A stretch of 64,000 bases of DNA from contig NZ_CABPSK010000002.1 of assembly GCF_902459645.1 (NCBI RefSeq), forward strand, positions 868,001 to 932,000, given 5' to 3'. Below are positions 32,077-43,609 of the stretch, piece by piece; within the stretch, counting starts at the first letter, position 1, and every line of letters begins with the position of its first letter. The position numbers and the translations under genes are program-made. This stretch comes from Pandoraea pneumonica. Its GTDB lineage: Bacteria > Pseudomonadota > Gammaproteobacteria > Burkholderiales > Burkholderiaceae. The notes beneath the pieces were generated by a model. The model did not search any database. It was not told where the DNA came from and was given only the letters and a program-made list of their open reading frames with translations.

Positions 32077-33033
32077 TTACTTGGCCACACCAAGCGCCTG
32101 CCGAATCACCTCGACTTGCCGGGCGATGGGGGCGGGAATGGTGACGTCGCCTGCCAGCACAGCCTCGATCCACCGCGCCGTGGATTCGGCGTCAGCGCTC
32201 GGCAGGGCGGGCGGTGCGCCCGAGGCGCCTTCTTCGGCGTCTTGCCAGACGCGATGTGCACCGTCCGAGAACCCGTCGATGGCCCCCTGACGGCGGGCAT
32301 CGGCGACGGGCTCGCCTTCGGTGCCGCGCGCTAGCAGTACGCCGGGCGCGGGGCTGTTCGCCGCGTTGGCGAACATCTCGCCGAGTGTCTCTTTGTATTC
32401 CGGATGGGTGTAATTCACCAGCCGCAGCGCCGGTCCGGCGAACGGTTGGAGCAGTTTCACGACCGTGTGCCCCGAATTCCGTACGCCCAGCGCCGCGCGC
32501 ATCTCCAGCAGGCGTTCGAGCGAAGGCGACAGCGCGGCAATCGGCAGATAGGCGACACGGCGCGCGCGCAGTGCGGCTTCGGCCTCGGCGCCCGAGCGGC
32601 AGGCGTCATGTCCGAGCGCGGCGAAGATCGCCTGTGTCCCCACGCGATTCGCGCCGCTGTGGTGCTGTCCGTGCACCAACACCGGAATGCCTTCCCGGGC
32701 GAGCAGCAACGCCAACAACGGCGTGAGATTCGGCTGTTTGCGCGCCCCGTTGTAACTCGGCAGCAGCACCGGCGGCGGTGCGTTTTCGGGGGCGGTCAGC
32801 GGGGTGAACGTCGCATGGGCGGCGTCGAGCATCGCGCGCAATTCAACGGGCGTCTCGCCCTTGATGCGGTAAGCAATCAGCACGCCGCCAAGCTCGGCCG
32901 GGGCCACACGGTCCGCCAGAATCGCGTCGAACAACGTACGCGTCTCGTCGGCGCTCAATGGCCGTGCCCCTTTGGCCCCGCGGGCGATGGTTTTGAGCAG
33001 CGGTGCGCAGGCGAAAGGGGCAGCAGAGGTCAT
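32077..33033 (-). CDS. ybiB: DNA-binding protein YbiB (anthranilate phosphoribosyltransferase-like)
   Basis: A 318-residue member of the TrpD2/YbiB family, which has the anthranilate phosphoribosyltransferase fold but binds nucleic acid instead of catalysing tryptophan synthesis. The N-terminal helical domain (LSADETRTLFDAILADRVAPAELGGVLIAYRIKGET) and the central VLLPSYNGARKQPNLTPLLALLLAREGIPVLVHG block match it. The glycine-rich PRPP loop of true TrpD is replaced by SYNGARKQ. It is a single gene, and the octamer array follows its 3' end. Confidence 0.85.
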   Translation of the reverse strand: MTSAAPFACAPLLKTIARGAKGARPLSADETRTLFDAILADRVAPAELGGVLIAYRIKGETPVELRAMLDAAHATFTPLTAPENAPPPVLLPSYNGARKQPNLTPLLALLLAREGIPVLVHGQHHSGANRVGTQAIFAALGHDACRSGAEAEAALRARRVAYLPIAALSPSLERLLEMRAALGVRNSGHTVVKLLQPFAGPALRLVNYTHPEYKETLGEMFANAANSPAPGVLLARGTEGEPVADARRQGAIDGFSDGAHRVWQDAEEGASGAPPALPSADAESTARWIEAVLAGDVTIPAPIARQVEVIRQALGVAK

Positions 33034-33223
33034 GACGCTTTACGTGTTCGAGTGGAGAGGTGACTTAAGGCGTGGTGCCGCGAGGCACAGACAGGCTTCC
33101 ATCATACGCAATCAGGGGTTGCAGCGCGCGATGCTTGCAGTACCATCTCGTGTCTGTGCGGGGCTTGGCGAGCGCCATGCACCGCCGCCCGAATACCCGA
33201 AATTCCTGCCATTGAGGGAAGCC

Positions 33224-33871
33224 ATGTCCACGCTGTACAGCTATTTCCGCAGTTCCGCCGCGTATCGCGTGCGGATCGCACTCAATTTGAAGGGCCTCGA
33301 CTACGACACCGTGCCGGTGCACCTCGTGCGTGACGGCGGTGAACAGCTTAAGCCTGCGTACCGTGCGCTCAACGTCAACGGACTGGTGCCGACGTTCGTC
33401 GACGGCGAAGCGAATATTCATCAGTCGCTCGCCATCATCGAATACCTCGAAGACACCCACCCGACACCCGCGCTGTTGCCTGCCGACCCCGTCGCTCGCG
33501 CCCAGGTGCGCGCGCTCGCCCTGGACATCGCCGCCGATATTCACCCGATCGATAACTTGCGTGTGCTGCGCTACCTGAAGCACCAACTCGGTGTGACGGA
33601 AGAACAAAAGAACGCGTGGTACGTGCATTGGGTGGTCGAGGGACTGACGTCGCTCGAAGCGCGTTTGCAGGCGCAGGCGCAGCCCGGCAAGTTTACGTTC
33701 GGCGACACGCCGACGCTGGCCGATTGCTGTCTCGTTCCGCAGATCTACAACGCCAATCGGTTCAAGATCGATATGACCCAGTTCCCGCGCATTTCCGCGG
33801 TGAACGCCCATTGCTTGACGCTCGACGCCTTCCAGCGCGCCACGCCTGAAGCGCAGCCCGACGCGGAGTAA
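33224..33871 (+). CDS. maiA: Maleylacetoacetate isomerase (zeta-class glutathione S-transferase)
   Basis: A 215-residue zeta-class GST that isomerises maleylacetoacetate to fumarylacetoacetate with glutathione in tyrosine catabolism. The signature SSAAYRVRIALN (residues 9-20) contains the catalytic serine pair, then NGLVPTFVDGEANIHQSLAIIEYLED gives the glutathione site. The C-terminal all-helical domain has GDTPTLADCCLVPQIYNA. ATG 33224 is the start giving the canonical N-terminus; the frame is open further upstream without homology. Other tyrosine-catabolism genes are not nearby, so a broader isomerase role is possible. Confidence 0.9.
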   Translation: MSTLYSYFRSSAAYRVRIALNLKGLDYDTVPVHLVRDGGEQLKPAYRALNVNGLVPTFVDGEANIHQSLAIIEYLEDTHPTPALLPADPVARAQVRALALDIAADIHPIDNLRVLRYLKHQLGVTEEQKNAWYVHWVVEGLTSLEARLQAQAQPGKFTFGDTPTLADCCLVPQIYNANRFKIDMTQFPRISAVNAHCLTLDAFQRATPEAQPDAE

Positions 33872-33879
33872 GCGCATCG

Positions 33880-34506
33880 ATGATTGATCCGGCTTTTTGG
33901 CGGGGCATGGCGCTCGGCGCCAGCCTCATCATTGCCATTGGCGCGCAAAACGCGTTCGTGTTGCGGCAAGGCATTCTGAAGCGCCACGTTGGCTTGGCAG
34001 TGGTTGTATGCGCCGTTTGCGACATGTTGCTCATCGCGGCAGGCGTAGCGGGCATGGGCGGGCTGATTGCCGCCTATCCGCGTTTTCTGACGATTGTCAC
34101 GTGGGGCGGCGCTGCGTTCCTGTTCTGGTATGGCTTGCGTGCGTGGCGTGCTGCGTTTCGCGGCACCGGAGTCTTGCAAGCGGACGGCAGCCGTGCGGCG
34201 ACGCAAGAGATGACATGGCAGCGTGCATTCGTGCTCGTGCTGATGCTCTCGGTGCTCAATCCGCACGTCTATCTCGATACCGTGATTCTGCTCGGCGGCA
34301 TCGGCGCGCGTGAACCGGCCCCCGGGAACGCGTGGTTCGCAGCGGGCGCGATGACGGCATCCGTGTTGTGGTTCACCACGCTGGGCTATGGCGCGCGGCT
34401 GCTGGCACCGTTGTTCTCCCGGGCACGGGCGTGGCAGATACTCGACGGCATCGTCGGCGCGATGATGTGGGCGCTTTGCGCGGGGTTAGTCGTGCAGCAA
34501 TTGTGA
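33880..34506 (+). CDS. LysE/ArgO family amino-acid exporter
   Basis: A 208-residue inner-membrane protein with five or six transmembrane helices, resembling LysE/ArgO exporters of basic amino acids. The start GMALGASLIIAIGAQNAFVLRQGI is the conserved first helix and loop of this subfamily, and LVLMLSVLNPHVYLDTVILLGGIG the conserved middle segment. It begins 8 bp after maiA and is probably cotranscribed with it. No regulator of the LysG/ArgP type is adjacent. Confidence 0.88.
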   Translation: MIDPAFWRGMALGASLIIAIGAQNAFVLRQGILKRHVGLAVVVCAVCDMLLIAAGVAGMGGLIAAYPRFLTIVTWGGAAFLFWYGLRAWRAAFRGTGVLQADGSRAATQEMTWQRAFVLVLMLSVLNPHVYLDTVILLGGIGAREPAPGNAWFAAGAMTASVLWFTTLGYGARLLAPLFSRARAWQILDGIVGAMMWALCAGLVVQQL

Positions 34507-34560
34507 TGTCGCGACGGCGCAGGGCAGTGTTTCGACGCTGCCCGCGGCAAATGAAATGAC

Positions 34561-34597
34561 AACGGCCCGCCACTCGATGAGTGCGGGCCGTTGATTT
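34561..34597 (+). terminator. Rho-independent terminator after the LysE/ArgO gene
   Basis: AACGGCCCGC(C)ACT pairs with AGTGCGGGCCGTT (one bulged C) around CGATG, followed by GATTTTT. It closes the maiA-exporter unit; the ftsY stop is a further 117 bp away. Confidence 0.85.
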
Positions 34598-34713
34598 TTG
34601 CGAGCCCGTAAGGCGTTATGGGCGTTAGGTTAGCCCTTGCCGTTGCTGCGATGGCGGATACTAGCCGACATAAAGACGGACGATCTTGCGTCTGTCATGG
34701 CATCGAGGCGTTG

Positions 34714-36183
34714 TTACCCAAGCAATGCATCCGCGAATTCGCGTGCCGAGAACGGTTGCAGGTCTTCCACCTTTTCGCCCACGCCGATGAAGTAGACCGG
34801 CACCGGGCGCTGACGGGCGATCGCGGCGAGAATGCCGCCCTTTGCCGTGCCGTCGAGCTTGGTGACGATGAGGCCCGTGAGTTTCAGCGCATCGTCGAAC
34901 GCCTTGACCTGCGCGAGCGCGTTCTGCCCCGTGTTGGCGTCGATGACGAGCAGCACTTCGTGCGGTGCACCGTCGGCGGCCTTGCCGAGTACGCGCTTGA
35001 TCTTCTTGAGCTCTTCCATCAGATGCAACTGCGTGGGCAGACGTCCAGCGGTGTCGGCCATCACGATGTCGATCTTGCGCGCGCGGGCGGCGCTCACCGC
35101 GTCGAACACCACGGCAGCGGGGTCGCCGCTTTCCTGGGCCACGACGGCGACGTTGTTGCGCTCGCCCCAGATCGCCAGTTGCTCGCGCGCGGCGGCGCGG
35201 AAGGTGTCGCCAGCGGCAAGCAGCACCGATTGGTCATAGCTCTGGAAGTGCTTGGCGAGCTTGCCGATGCTCGTGGTCTTACCCGCACCGTTGACGCCTG
35301 CAATCATCACCACCAGCGGCGCTTCACGGCCCAGCACGAGGCTTTGCTCCAGCGGCGAGAGCAACTCGACGAGCAGATCGTGCAACGCGCGCTTGACCTG
35401 ATCTCCTTCCGTCAGACGCTCGGCTTTCACCTTTTTGCGCAACGCTTCGATGAGGTATGTCGTGGCTTCGACACCCGCGTCGCTCATCAGCAGCGCGCTT
35501 TCCAGATCTTCGAAGAGATTTTCGTCGACTTTGACGCCGACGAAGATGCCCGTGAGCCCTGCGCTGGTTTTGGACAACCCAGCCTTCAGTCGCGTGAGCC
35601 ACGAACGCTTGGCTGCCGGGGCAGGGGCGGGCGCTGCGACGATTTCGCCGATGGCTTCGCCGGTTTCGTCTTTGACGACGACGGCGGCGACCGGGGCGGG
35701 GACAGCGGCGGGTTCCGGAATGGGCTCCGGGGCGGGCGCAACATGCGGCTCGACGATCGTAGGCGCCGGGACATTTGCCAGCGGCGGCTCGGACACTTCC
35801 GCTTTTTCAGGCACATCGGCGGCACGAGCGGGTGCGCTTTGCGGCGCATTTTCGGCGGCGGCAGGCGCGGCAGGGATAGACGGTACGGTGTCGTTCGGGC
35901 GATCAGCGGACGTTGCGGGGGCCTGCGGTGCGGCAGGCACGACCGGCGCAGCCGAAGCGGCTGGCGTGGACGTGATGTGCGTCGGCACAGTAGGTGTCGC
36001 AGCCGGTGCGCGCGGTGCCTCCGGGGCTACCGGCGCCGCAGCGGGGGCCTGCGCGGGGGCAGCGTCGGTCTCGGGCGCCGCCTGCGTGGCGACCTCGTCG
36101 GCCTCATTTTCGACGGACGATGCGGGACTCGGCTCGGCAGATTTGTTACCGCCCGACTTGAAGCGCTTGAAGAAACTGAACAT
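34714..36183 (-). CDS. ftsY: Signal recognition particle receptor FtsY
   Basis: A 489-residue SRP receptor GTPase that targets nascent membrane proteins to the translocon. The first 180 residues form a low-complexity acidic Ala/Pro/Glu region (A domain). The NG domain follows with [15 protein letters not shown] (G1), DTAGRLPTQLHL (G3) and TKLDGTAKGG (G4), ending YFIGVGEKVEDLQPFSAREFADALLG. A GNKSAEPSP stretch near the N-terminus follows a phenylalanine- and lysine-rich membrane-association sequence (MFSFFKRFKSGG). It is transcribed divergently from the M16 peptidase genes. Confidence 0.97.
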   Translation of the reverse strand: MFSFFKRFKSGGNKSAEPSPASSVENEADEVATQAAPETDAAPAQAPAAAPVAPEAPRAPAATPTVPTHITSTPAASAAPVVPAAPQAPATSADRPNDTVPSIPAAPAAAENAPQSAPARAADVPEKAEVSEPPLANVPAPTIVEPHVAPAPEPIPEPAAVPAPVAAVVVKDETGEAIGEIVAAPAPAPAAKRSWLTRLKAGLSKTSAGLTGIFVGVKVDENLFEDLESALLMSDAGVEATTYLIEALRKKVKAERLTEGDQVKRALHDLLVELLSPLEQSLVLGREAPLVVMIAGVNGAGKTTSIGKLAKHFQSYDQSVLLAAGDTFRAAAREQLAIWGERNNVAVVAQESGDPAAVVFDAVSAARARKIDIVMADTAGRLPTQLHLMEELKKIKRVLGKAADGAPHEVLLVIDANTGQNALAQVKAFDDALKLTGLIVTKLDGTAKGGILAAIARQRPVPVYFIGVGEKVEDLQPFSAREFADALLG

Positions 36184-36350
36184 GGGATGAGGAACTTGGC
36201 GTGGGGAGCGCGCTCGGAGACGTGCTGATTTGTCGTGCCATTCGCGTCATGCAAAACGCCCTACAATGGGCGGGTCCTGCATCCGACGCGGGAAATACGA
36301 TGTATTTTATCAGACGCGTATCAACGTCCATCAAGGGCACGAGGGAGTTC

Positions 36351-37793
36351 ATGAGGGAGTTCATGAGGGGATCCATGAGAGGAACCAAGCGCTGGCTTCA
36401 CGCTCTGGCTGGTCTGACCTTGGCCGGTGTGATCGGCCTGGGCCACGCCGCCGACAGCACCGGGAGCAAAACGACGGACAACACTTCCGAATTCACACTC
36501 TCAAACGGACTGCGGCTGATCGTGCGCGAAGATCATCGCGCGCCGACCGTGGCGCACGTGGTCTGGTACCGCGCCGGGTCGCTCGATGAGTTCAACGGCA
36601 CGACGGGCGTCGCCCACGCGCTTGAACACATGATGTTCAAGGGCACGAAGACGGTCGGCCCGGGCCAGTTCTCGCGTCAGGTCGCTGCACTCGGCGGCCG
36701 TGAGAACGCATTCACCAGCAAGGACTACACCGGCTATTTCGAGCAGACCGAGAAAACGCGTCTGCCCGACATGATGCGTTTGGAAGCCGACCGCATGGCC
36801 AACCTGACGCTTACGGCGGACGAGTTCGCCAAGGAAATTCAGGTGGTGATGGAAGAGCGCCGTCTGCGCACCGACGATCAGCCGCGCGCGCTGCTCTATG
36901 AGCAACTGATGGCGACGGCGCTGGTGGCTAACCCATATCGGCGTCCGATCGTGGGCTGGATGGATGATCTTCAGCACATGACGGTTGAGGATGCGCGTCA
37001 GTGGTACGACCGCTGGTACGCGCCGAACAATGCGGTGGTTGTTGTGAGCGGCGATGTCGATCCGCAGCAGGTGCACCGTTGGGCCGAGCAGTACTACGGC
37101 CCGATCAAGTCGCACGCGCTGCCTGAACGCCGCCCGCAGAACGAGCCCGCGCAACTGGGCGTTCGCCGCGTGTTCGTGAAGGCGCCCGCCGAAAACCCGA
37201 ACGTGATGCTTGCGTGGCGCGCCCCGCGTCTGGCCGATGTCGAGAAGGACGACGACGTTTATGCCCTTCAGGTGCTCGCGGCGGTCCTCGACGGCTACGG
37301 CAATGCGCGGTTGACGAGCCGCCTCGTGCGCGAGCAGCGCATCGCCAACGACGTTGGGGCAGGTTACGACGGCGTTGGCCGCGGCCCGCAGTTCTTCATC
37401 CTCGATGCGACGCCAGCACAGGGCAAGACGCCCGAGCAGATCGAGAAGGCGTTGCGCGCTCAAGTGGCCGACATCGCGGCGCATGGCGTGACGGACGAAG
37501 AGCTCAAGCGCGTGAAGGCGCAGGTCATTGCTGGGCAGATCTACAAGCGTGATTCGGTATTCGGTCAGGCGATGGAGATTGGCCTCAATGAAATGTCCGG
37601 CATCTCGTGGCGGCAGATCGACCGCATGCTCGAGAAGGTGAAGGCGGTGACACCGGCGCAAGTGCAGGCCGTCGCGGGCAAGTACTTCGGCGACGATACG
37701 CTGACCGTGGCCACGCTCGTGCCGCAGCCGATTGACGAGGCGACTCGCAAGCGCCGCGCCCAAGGGGCGGAAGACCTGAAGAACATGCGCTAA
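36351..37793 (+). CDS. M16 zinc metallopeptidase, catalytic, secreted
   Basis: A pitrilysin-family (M16) peptidase of about 480 residues with an N-terminal signal peptide (RWLHALAGLTLAGVIGLGHAA). The inverted zinc motif HALEHMMF (HxxEH) is intact, so it should be active in the periplasm. Three in-frame ATGs at 36351, 36363 and 36375 lie in a short repeat in which each is preceded by its own GAGGG(A/G) ribosome-binding-like sequence; the third gives the most typical signal peptide. I report the first. It is followed 11 bp later by a non-catalytic partner of the same family, a common two-gene arrangement. Confidence 0.9.
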   Translation: MREFMRGSMRGTKRWLHALAGLTLAGVIGLGHAADSTGSKTTDNTSEFTLSNGLRLIVREDHRAPTVAHVVWYRAGSLDEFNGTTGVAHALEHMMFKGTKTVGPGQFSRQVAALGGRENAFTSKDYTGYFEQTEKTRLPDMMRLEADRMANLTLTADEFAKEIQVVMEERRLRTDDQPRALLYEQLMATALVANPYRRPIVGWMDDLQHMTVEDARQWYDRWYAPNNAVVVVSGDVDPQQVHRWAEQYYGPIKSHALPERRPQNEPAQLGVRRVFVKAPAENPNVMLAWRAPRLADVEKDDDVYALQVLAAVLDGYGNARLTSRLVREQRIANDVGAGYDGVGRGPQFFILDATPAQGKTPEQIEKALRAQVADIAAHGVTDEELKRVKAQVIAGQIYKRDSVFGQAMEIGLNEMSGISWRQIDRMLEKVKAVTPAQVQAVAGKYFGDDTLTVATLVPQPIDEATRKRRAQGAEDLKNMR

Positions 37794-37804
37794 GGGGCCA
37801 CTCG

Positions 37805-39208
37805 ATGATGAAAATTACCGCACTACTGCGTGCGCTTGTTATGCCCGCCTGCGTGGGCGCTGTTGCCGCCGTGGCGGCTGTGCCGATGACGGCATTCGCG
37901 GCGTTGCCGATTCAAACGTGGACGGCGCCTTCGGGCGCGAAGGTGCTGCTCGTAGAGAGTCATTCGATCCCGATGCTCGATCTGAACATCGATTTCGATG
38001 CAGGCAGCCGTTACGATCCGCCCGGCAAATCCGGGCTGGCGTTGCTCACGGCGGGGTTGCTCGATTCGGGCGCGACCGCGGTGAACGGTCGTCCGGCGTT
38101 GTCCGAAGCGCAAATTGCCGACCGTTTCGCCGACGTGGGCGCCATGGAGTCGACGAGTGCCGGGCGTGATGCGGCGACGGTCACGATGCGCACGCTGTCG
38201 TCGGCTGCCGAGCGCGACGCGGCCGTCAGCACGATGGCGCAATTCCTGCAACACCCCACGTTCCCCGAGGTTGTGCTCAAGCGTGAGGCTGCGCGTTTGT
38301 CGGCCGCGATTGCCGAGGCCAATACCAAGCCCGAAGCTATTGCCGCGAAAGCCTTTCGCAGCGCTATCTACGGCAAGCATCCGTACGGTGTGAGCGCGAC
38401 GGTCGACAGCGTGAACGCGGTCAAGCGCGACGACCTGGTGCGCTTCTATCGCGATATGTACAGCCCGAAGCGCGCCGTGGTCACCATCGTCGGCGACATC
38501 GACCGTGCGCAAGCCGAGAAGCTGGTGGCGACGCTCACCGACGCGATGCCCGCTGGCGTGCAACCCCCGGCTTTGCCGCCGGTGGCGGCGCTGCGCAGTG
38601 CCGTGCAGATCGACTTGCCGCATCCGGCAGAGCAGGCGCATATCGTGAGCGGTCAGGCGTCGGTGGCACGTAGCGACCCCGACTACTTCGCACTGCTCGT
38701 GGGCAACTATGTGCTGGGCGGTGGCGGGTTCGTATCGCGTCTGACGGCGGAAGTGCGCGAGAAGCGCGGCCTGACCTACGGCGTAACGAGCATGTTCATT
38801 CCGCAGTTGCAAGAAGGACCGTTCGAGATCAGCTTGCAGACGCGTCGAGAACAGGCACCGGAGGCCTTGAAGGTGGTCCGCGAGACGCTGGGCAAGTTCG
38901 TGCAGGACGGGCCGACAGACGCCGAGATGCAGGCAGCCAAGGACAACCTGATCAACGGCTTCCCGCTGCGCTTAGATAGCAACCGCAAGCTGCTGGCGAG
39001 TGTTGCCGCGATTGGTTTCTACAACCTGCCGCTGGATTATCTCGATACGTGGACCGAGAAGATCAAAGCGGTCACGGCAGCTCAAGTGAAGGACGCGTTT
39101 GCTCGTCACGTGCAGCCGGACCGACTGGCGACGGTTGTCGTGGGTCCGAGCAATGTGTTTGGCGCCGCCGCGAATGATGCGGCCACCGCTGGGACGAAGG
39201 CGAAGTAA
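37805..39208 (+). CDS. M16 family peptidase-like protein, non-catalytic partner
   Basis: A 467-residue M16 homologue with a signal peptide (LVMPACVGAVAAVAAVPMTAFA). The HxxEH zinc motif is absent from the position after the FDAGSRYDPPGKSGLALLTAGLLDSG segment, so this copy should not cleave peptides itself. The C-terminal domain keeps the Arg/Tyr-containing REKRGLTYGV segment that in this family completes the partner's active site. The pair probably works as a heterodimer, like other tandem M16 genes. A strong terminator follows. Confidence 0.9.
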   Translation: MMKITALLRALVMPACVGAVAAVAAVPMTAFAALPIQTWTAPSGAKVLLVESHSIPMLDLNIDFDAGSRYDPPGKSGLALLTAGLLDSGATAVNGRPALSEAQIADRFADVGAMESTSAGRDAATVTMRTLSSAAERDAAVSTMAQFLQHPTFPEVVLKREAARLSAAIAEANTKPEAIAAKAFRSAIYGKHPYGVSATVDSVNAVKRDDLVRFYRDMYSPKRAVVTIVGDIDRAQAEKLVATLTDAMPAGVQPPALPPVAALRSAVQIDLPHPAEQAHIVSGQASVARSDPDYFALLVGNYVLGGGGFVSRLTAEVREKRGLTYGVTSMFIPQLQEGPFEISLQTRREQAPEALKVVRETLGKFVQDGPTDAEMQAAKDNLINGFPLRLDSNRKLLASVAAIGFYNLPLDYLDTWTEKIKAVTAAQVKDAFARHVQPDRLATVVVGPSNVFGAAANDAATAGTKAK

Positions 39209-39269
39209 TCGGCCGGAGTCGGCCGGATCGCTTGGAATGGATCGGCTCAGGCTTGGTATTTCGCCATAG

Positions 39270-39305
39270 AAAAACGGCACCGGGAAATCTTCCGGTGCCG
39301 TTTTT
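39270..39305 (+). terminator. Rho-independent terminator after the M16 pair
   Basis: AAAAACGGCACCGG pairs with CCGGTGCCGTTTTT around GAAATCTT. The stem is symmetrical and T-rich on both strands, so it may also stop the convergent ABC transporter operon. Confidence 0.9.
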
Positions 39306-39329
39306 GCTTTGTGGCGTAGGTGTCGCGCA

Positions 39330-40175
39330 TTAGCGCAGTATCCGTCGTCGCAATAACGTCAACGCGATGGCAAACGCGATGACGGCATAGGCCACGAGTG
39401 CCGCGACATGCAACCACGGTTGATCGACGGCACGCCCGAGCATCGCGGGGCGAATCAGAGCCACGGCGTGCGCGAGTGGCAACCATTCGGTGACGTGACG
39501 CGCAGCGGCTGGCAATTGCGAGAGTGGGAAGAAGACGCCGGAGAGCAGCAGCATCGGCGTCATGACGAGCGTCTGATAGAACATGAAGAAGTCATAGCTC
39601 GGTGCCAGCGCCGTCATCACCATCGCCAGACTCGCAAACGCGAGACCGGCCAGCACGACGGCGGGCAACACGACAGGCAGCGCATCGAGTCGCGCGTAGC
39701 CGAGCACACTCGCCACCAACAGAATCGCCAGCCCCGAAAGCACGGCTTTGCTCGCCGCCCAGACGACTTCGCCGAGCACCACGTCACCCAACGTTAGCGG
39801 CGTGTGCATGAGCGCCTCCCACGTGCGTTGCACATGCATGCGCGAGAAGCCGGAATACATCGATTCGAAACTCGCGGAAAACATCACGCTGGAACCGACC
39901 GTCCCTGCGGCGAGAAACGCGATATAGGACGTGCCATCCACGTTCCCGACCATCATGCCCAGACCGAACCCAAGGCCGAACAGATAGATCATGGGGTCCG
40001 CGAGATTGCCGAACATCGACGCAATCGCGAGCTTGCGCCAGACGAGGAAGTTACGTCGCCACACGCCTGTCCACGGCGTGAGGCCGGGGAGATAGCGCGG
40101 GGTTTCGGGGTGCGGTAAGTGCGCCGTGGCGGAATTAGCTTGATCGGTCTGATCCGGGCGATTGCCGTCAGTCAT
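39330..40175 (-). CDS. ABC-2 type transporter permease, NodJ-like
   Basis: A 281-residue permease with six transmembrane helices of the ABC-2 family. The N-terminal [39 protein letters not shown] and the [24 protein letters not shown] segment resemble NodJ, the permease that works with NodI. In non-symbionts such pairs are of unknown specificity, probably polysaccharide, lipid or drug export. It overlaps the ATPase gene upstream by 8 bp. Confidence 0.87.
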   Translation of the reverse strand: MTDGNRPDQTDQANSATAHLPHPETPRYLPGLTPWTGVWRRNFLVWRKLAIASMFGNLADPMIYLFGLGFGLGMMVGNVDGTSYIAFLAAGTVGSSVMFSASFESMYSGFSRMHVQRTWEALMHTPLTLGDVVLGEVVWAASKAVLSGLAILLVASVLGYARLDALPVVLPAVVLAGLAFASLAMVMTALAPSYDFFMFYQTLVMTPMLLLSGVFFPLSQLPAAARHVTEWLPLAHAVALIRPAMLGRAVDQPWLHVAALVAYAVIAFAIALTLLRRRILR

Positions 40176-41085
40176 CGCGCATCTCCCGTCCTGTGAGTTT
40201 CAGGAAGACGTCTTCCAGATTGGCGCGCCGATGCAGATAGCGCACGCCGGGTTGGTCGCGTAACGCGTTCACCACAGGCGCCGCGTCGCGCACGTAGCAG
40301 AAGTGGGTTTCGCCGCTCGTTTCGATGCGCTCGGCCAGTGGCGCAAGATGTGCCAGCAATGAGTGAGGCACATCGCCAAAGACCTCGACGACATCGCAGC
40401 CGATTTCGCGCGCTACCAACTCCGGCGGTGTGCCTTCCGCGATCTTGCGGCCTGCATCGATCACGCACAGGCGATGGCACAACCGCTCGGCTTCCTCCAT
40501 GAAGTGCGTGGTCAGCAAAATCGTTTTGCCTTCGTTCATCAGCGATTTGAGCCGTTCCCAGATCAGATGCCGCGCCTGCGGATCGAGTCCGGTGGTCGGC
40601 TCGTCGAGCAGCAGCAGATCGGGGTTGTTGATGAGCGCACGGGCGAGGGTGAGGCGTCGTTTCATGCCGCCGGAGAGCTGTCCGACGCGGGCATCGGCTT
40701 TCGACTCCAGACGCGCGAAGGCGAGCAGGGCGGGAACGCGTTCGCGCACGTCGGCGGAGGAGAGTCCGAAATAGCGTCCGAAGATCGCCAGATTCTCGCG
40801 CACGGTGAAATCGGGATCGAGATTGTCGAACTGCGGCACGACACCGATGCGGCGGCGGGCTTCCGGTGCAAGTTTGGGCACGGACAAGCCGCCCAGCCGA
40901 ATTTGACCGGCGTCGGGTGTCACCAGGCCCAACAGCATGCGCAACGTCGTCGTTTTGCCCGCGCCGTTCGGCCCCAGCAACCCGAAGCATTCGCCCGGTG
41001 CCACGTGAAGCGAAAGATGATCGACGACGGGACGCCCGTCATACGCCTTGCAGAGTTCGGTTACCTCGATGGCAGCATCGGTCAT
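40168..41085 (-). CDS. ABC transporter ATP-binding protein, NodI-like
   Basis: A 305-residue ATPase partner of the permease. The Walker A is [12 protein letters not shown], the signature [15 protein letters not shown], the Walker [14 protein letters not shown], and the D-loop, Q-loop (VVPQFDN) and H-loop (TTHFMEE) are all present. About 80 residues follow as a regulatory C-terminal domain. ATG at 41083-41085 begins the canonical N-terminus, although the AGGAG upstream is rather distant (about 14 bases); the frame is open further upstream without homology. Confidence 0.9.
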   Translation of the reverse strand: MTDAAIEVTELCKAYDGRPVVDHLSLHVAPGECFGLLGPNGAGKTTTLRMLLGLVTPDAGQIRLGGLSVPKLAPEARRRIGVVPQFDNLDPDFTVRENLAIFGRYFGLSSADVRERVPALLAFARLESKADARVGQLSGGMKRRLTLARALINNPDLLLLDEPTTGLDPQARHLIWERLKSLMNEGKTILLTTHFMEEAERLCHRLCVIDAGRKIAEGTPPELVAREIGCDVVEVFGDVPHSLLAHLAPLAERIETSGETHFCYVRDAAPVVNALRDQPGVRYLHRRANLEDVFLKLTGREMRDD

Positions 41086-41333
41086 GGCGAATTCGGTGAT
41101 CTCCTGTCGTAGCGCATGCCTTCCTAAACCACAGGGGGCAAGTCTTACGGGTGATGTGGTATGTTTCGCCTCAACAATGTAGCGTGAATTACCATGAATT
41201 TGGACGACCAGCGCGCGCAAACCCGCGCGCGACCTCACTCTTTTACCGCTTTGCGTGCTGCGCTTGCCGCCTGGGTATCGCCTGCCGATGCCGTACACCG
41301 CGCCACATGCAGCGCCACATCCCGGAGCATGGC

Positions 41334-42811
<1,478 letters not shown>

Positions 42812-42886
42812 CGGCCCCTGACGCGCCGTCAGAAGCCGCTCACCCGCATCACCCTTCCCACCGTCTGCCGCATCACGCCGGAGCGC

Positions 42887-43483
42887 TTACTTCCCCGGCG
42901 TAGCGTGCAGGCGCATCATCGCCTTTTCCATCTCGCCCTTCACGACAAGATCGACAATGTCGAGCGCGCGCGACATCGCGTCGTCGATGAGCGCCTGCTC
43001 TTCCTTGCGGGGCGGCTTGAGCACGAAGTCCACCACTTGCTGCTGACTGCCAGCCGGTTGCAGCGTGCGCGGATGGCCAATACCCAGGCGCAGACGCCAG
43101 AAGTCGGGCGTGGTCAGGTGCGCCGCGATGTCCTTCAGGCCGTTGTGGCCGCCACTGCCGCCGCCACGCTTGAGCTTTACGCCGCCCGGGGGGAGATCGA
43201 GTTCATCGTGCACGACGAGAATTTCGTCGGACAGAATTTTGTAGAAGCGTGCGAGCGCGACGACCGACTGTCCCGAGCGGTTCATGAAGGTCTGCGGCTC
43301 GAGCAGCCAGACTTCGTTGCCGGCGATGCGTGCACGTGCCGCGAAGCCGTGAAAGTTCTTCTGGTTCGACAGCGAGGCGCCGCTTTGCTGCGCCAGTGCG
43401 TCGACAAACCAGAAGCCGGCGTTATGCCGCGTTGCTGTGTATTCGGCGCCCGGATTGCCGAGCCCTACGATCAGCTTGATCAT
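42887..43483 (-). CDS. pth: Peptidyl-tRNA hydrolase
   Basis: A 198-residue enzyme that cleaves the ester bond of peptidyl-tRNAs released from stalled ribosomes. The N-terminus [23 protein letters not shown] contains the catalytic histidine, followed by FMNRSGQSV and the [30 protein letters not shown] stretch with the catalytic aspartate. It lies downstream of rplY on the same strand, beyond a terminator, and converges on the ferredoxin gene. Confidence 0.96.
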   Translation of the reverse strand: MIKLIVGLGNPGAEYTATRHNAGFWFVDALAQQSGASLSNQKNFHGFAARARIAGNEVWLLEPQTFMNRSGQSVVALARFYKILSDEILVVHDELDLPPGGVKLKRGGGSGGHNGLKDIAAHLTTPDFWRLRLGIGHPRTLQPAGSQQQVVDFVLKPPRKEEQALIDDAMSRALDIVDLVVKGEMEKAMMRLHATPGK

Positions 43484-43535
43484 TTCGGTATCAGGATCAT
43501 GTGCGCAACCTTAGCAAGGATAGGCGCACCGCCAT

Positions 43536-43573
43536 AAAAAAACCCGCCGGGACATGACGTCGCGGCGGGTTTT
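43536..43573 (-). terminator. Rho-independent terminator between rplY and pth
   Basis: AAAACCCGCCG and CGGCGGGTTTT form an 11-bp stem around 13 bases; on the minus strand it is followed by seven T residues. It separates rplY from pth. Confidence 0.85.
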
Positions 43574-43609
43574 GCGTCCAGCGTCGCCGCTGAAGGACAA
43601 CTCGCAGGC

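Noticed and set aside
34618-36228. 536-codon frame antisense to ftsY
   Set aside because: Shadow of ftsY; the Arg/Gly-rich C-terminal part mirrors the Ala/Pro/Glu-rich A domain of FtsY.
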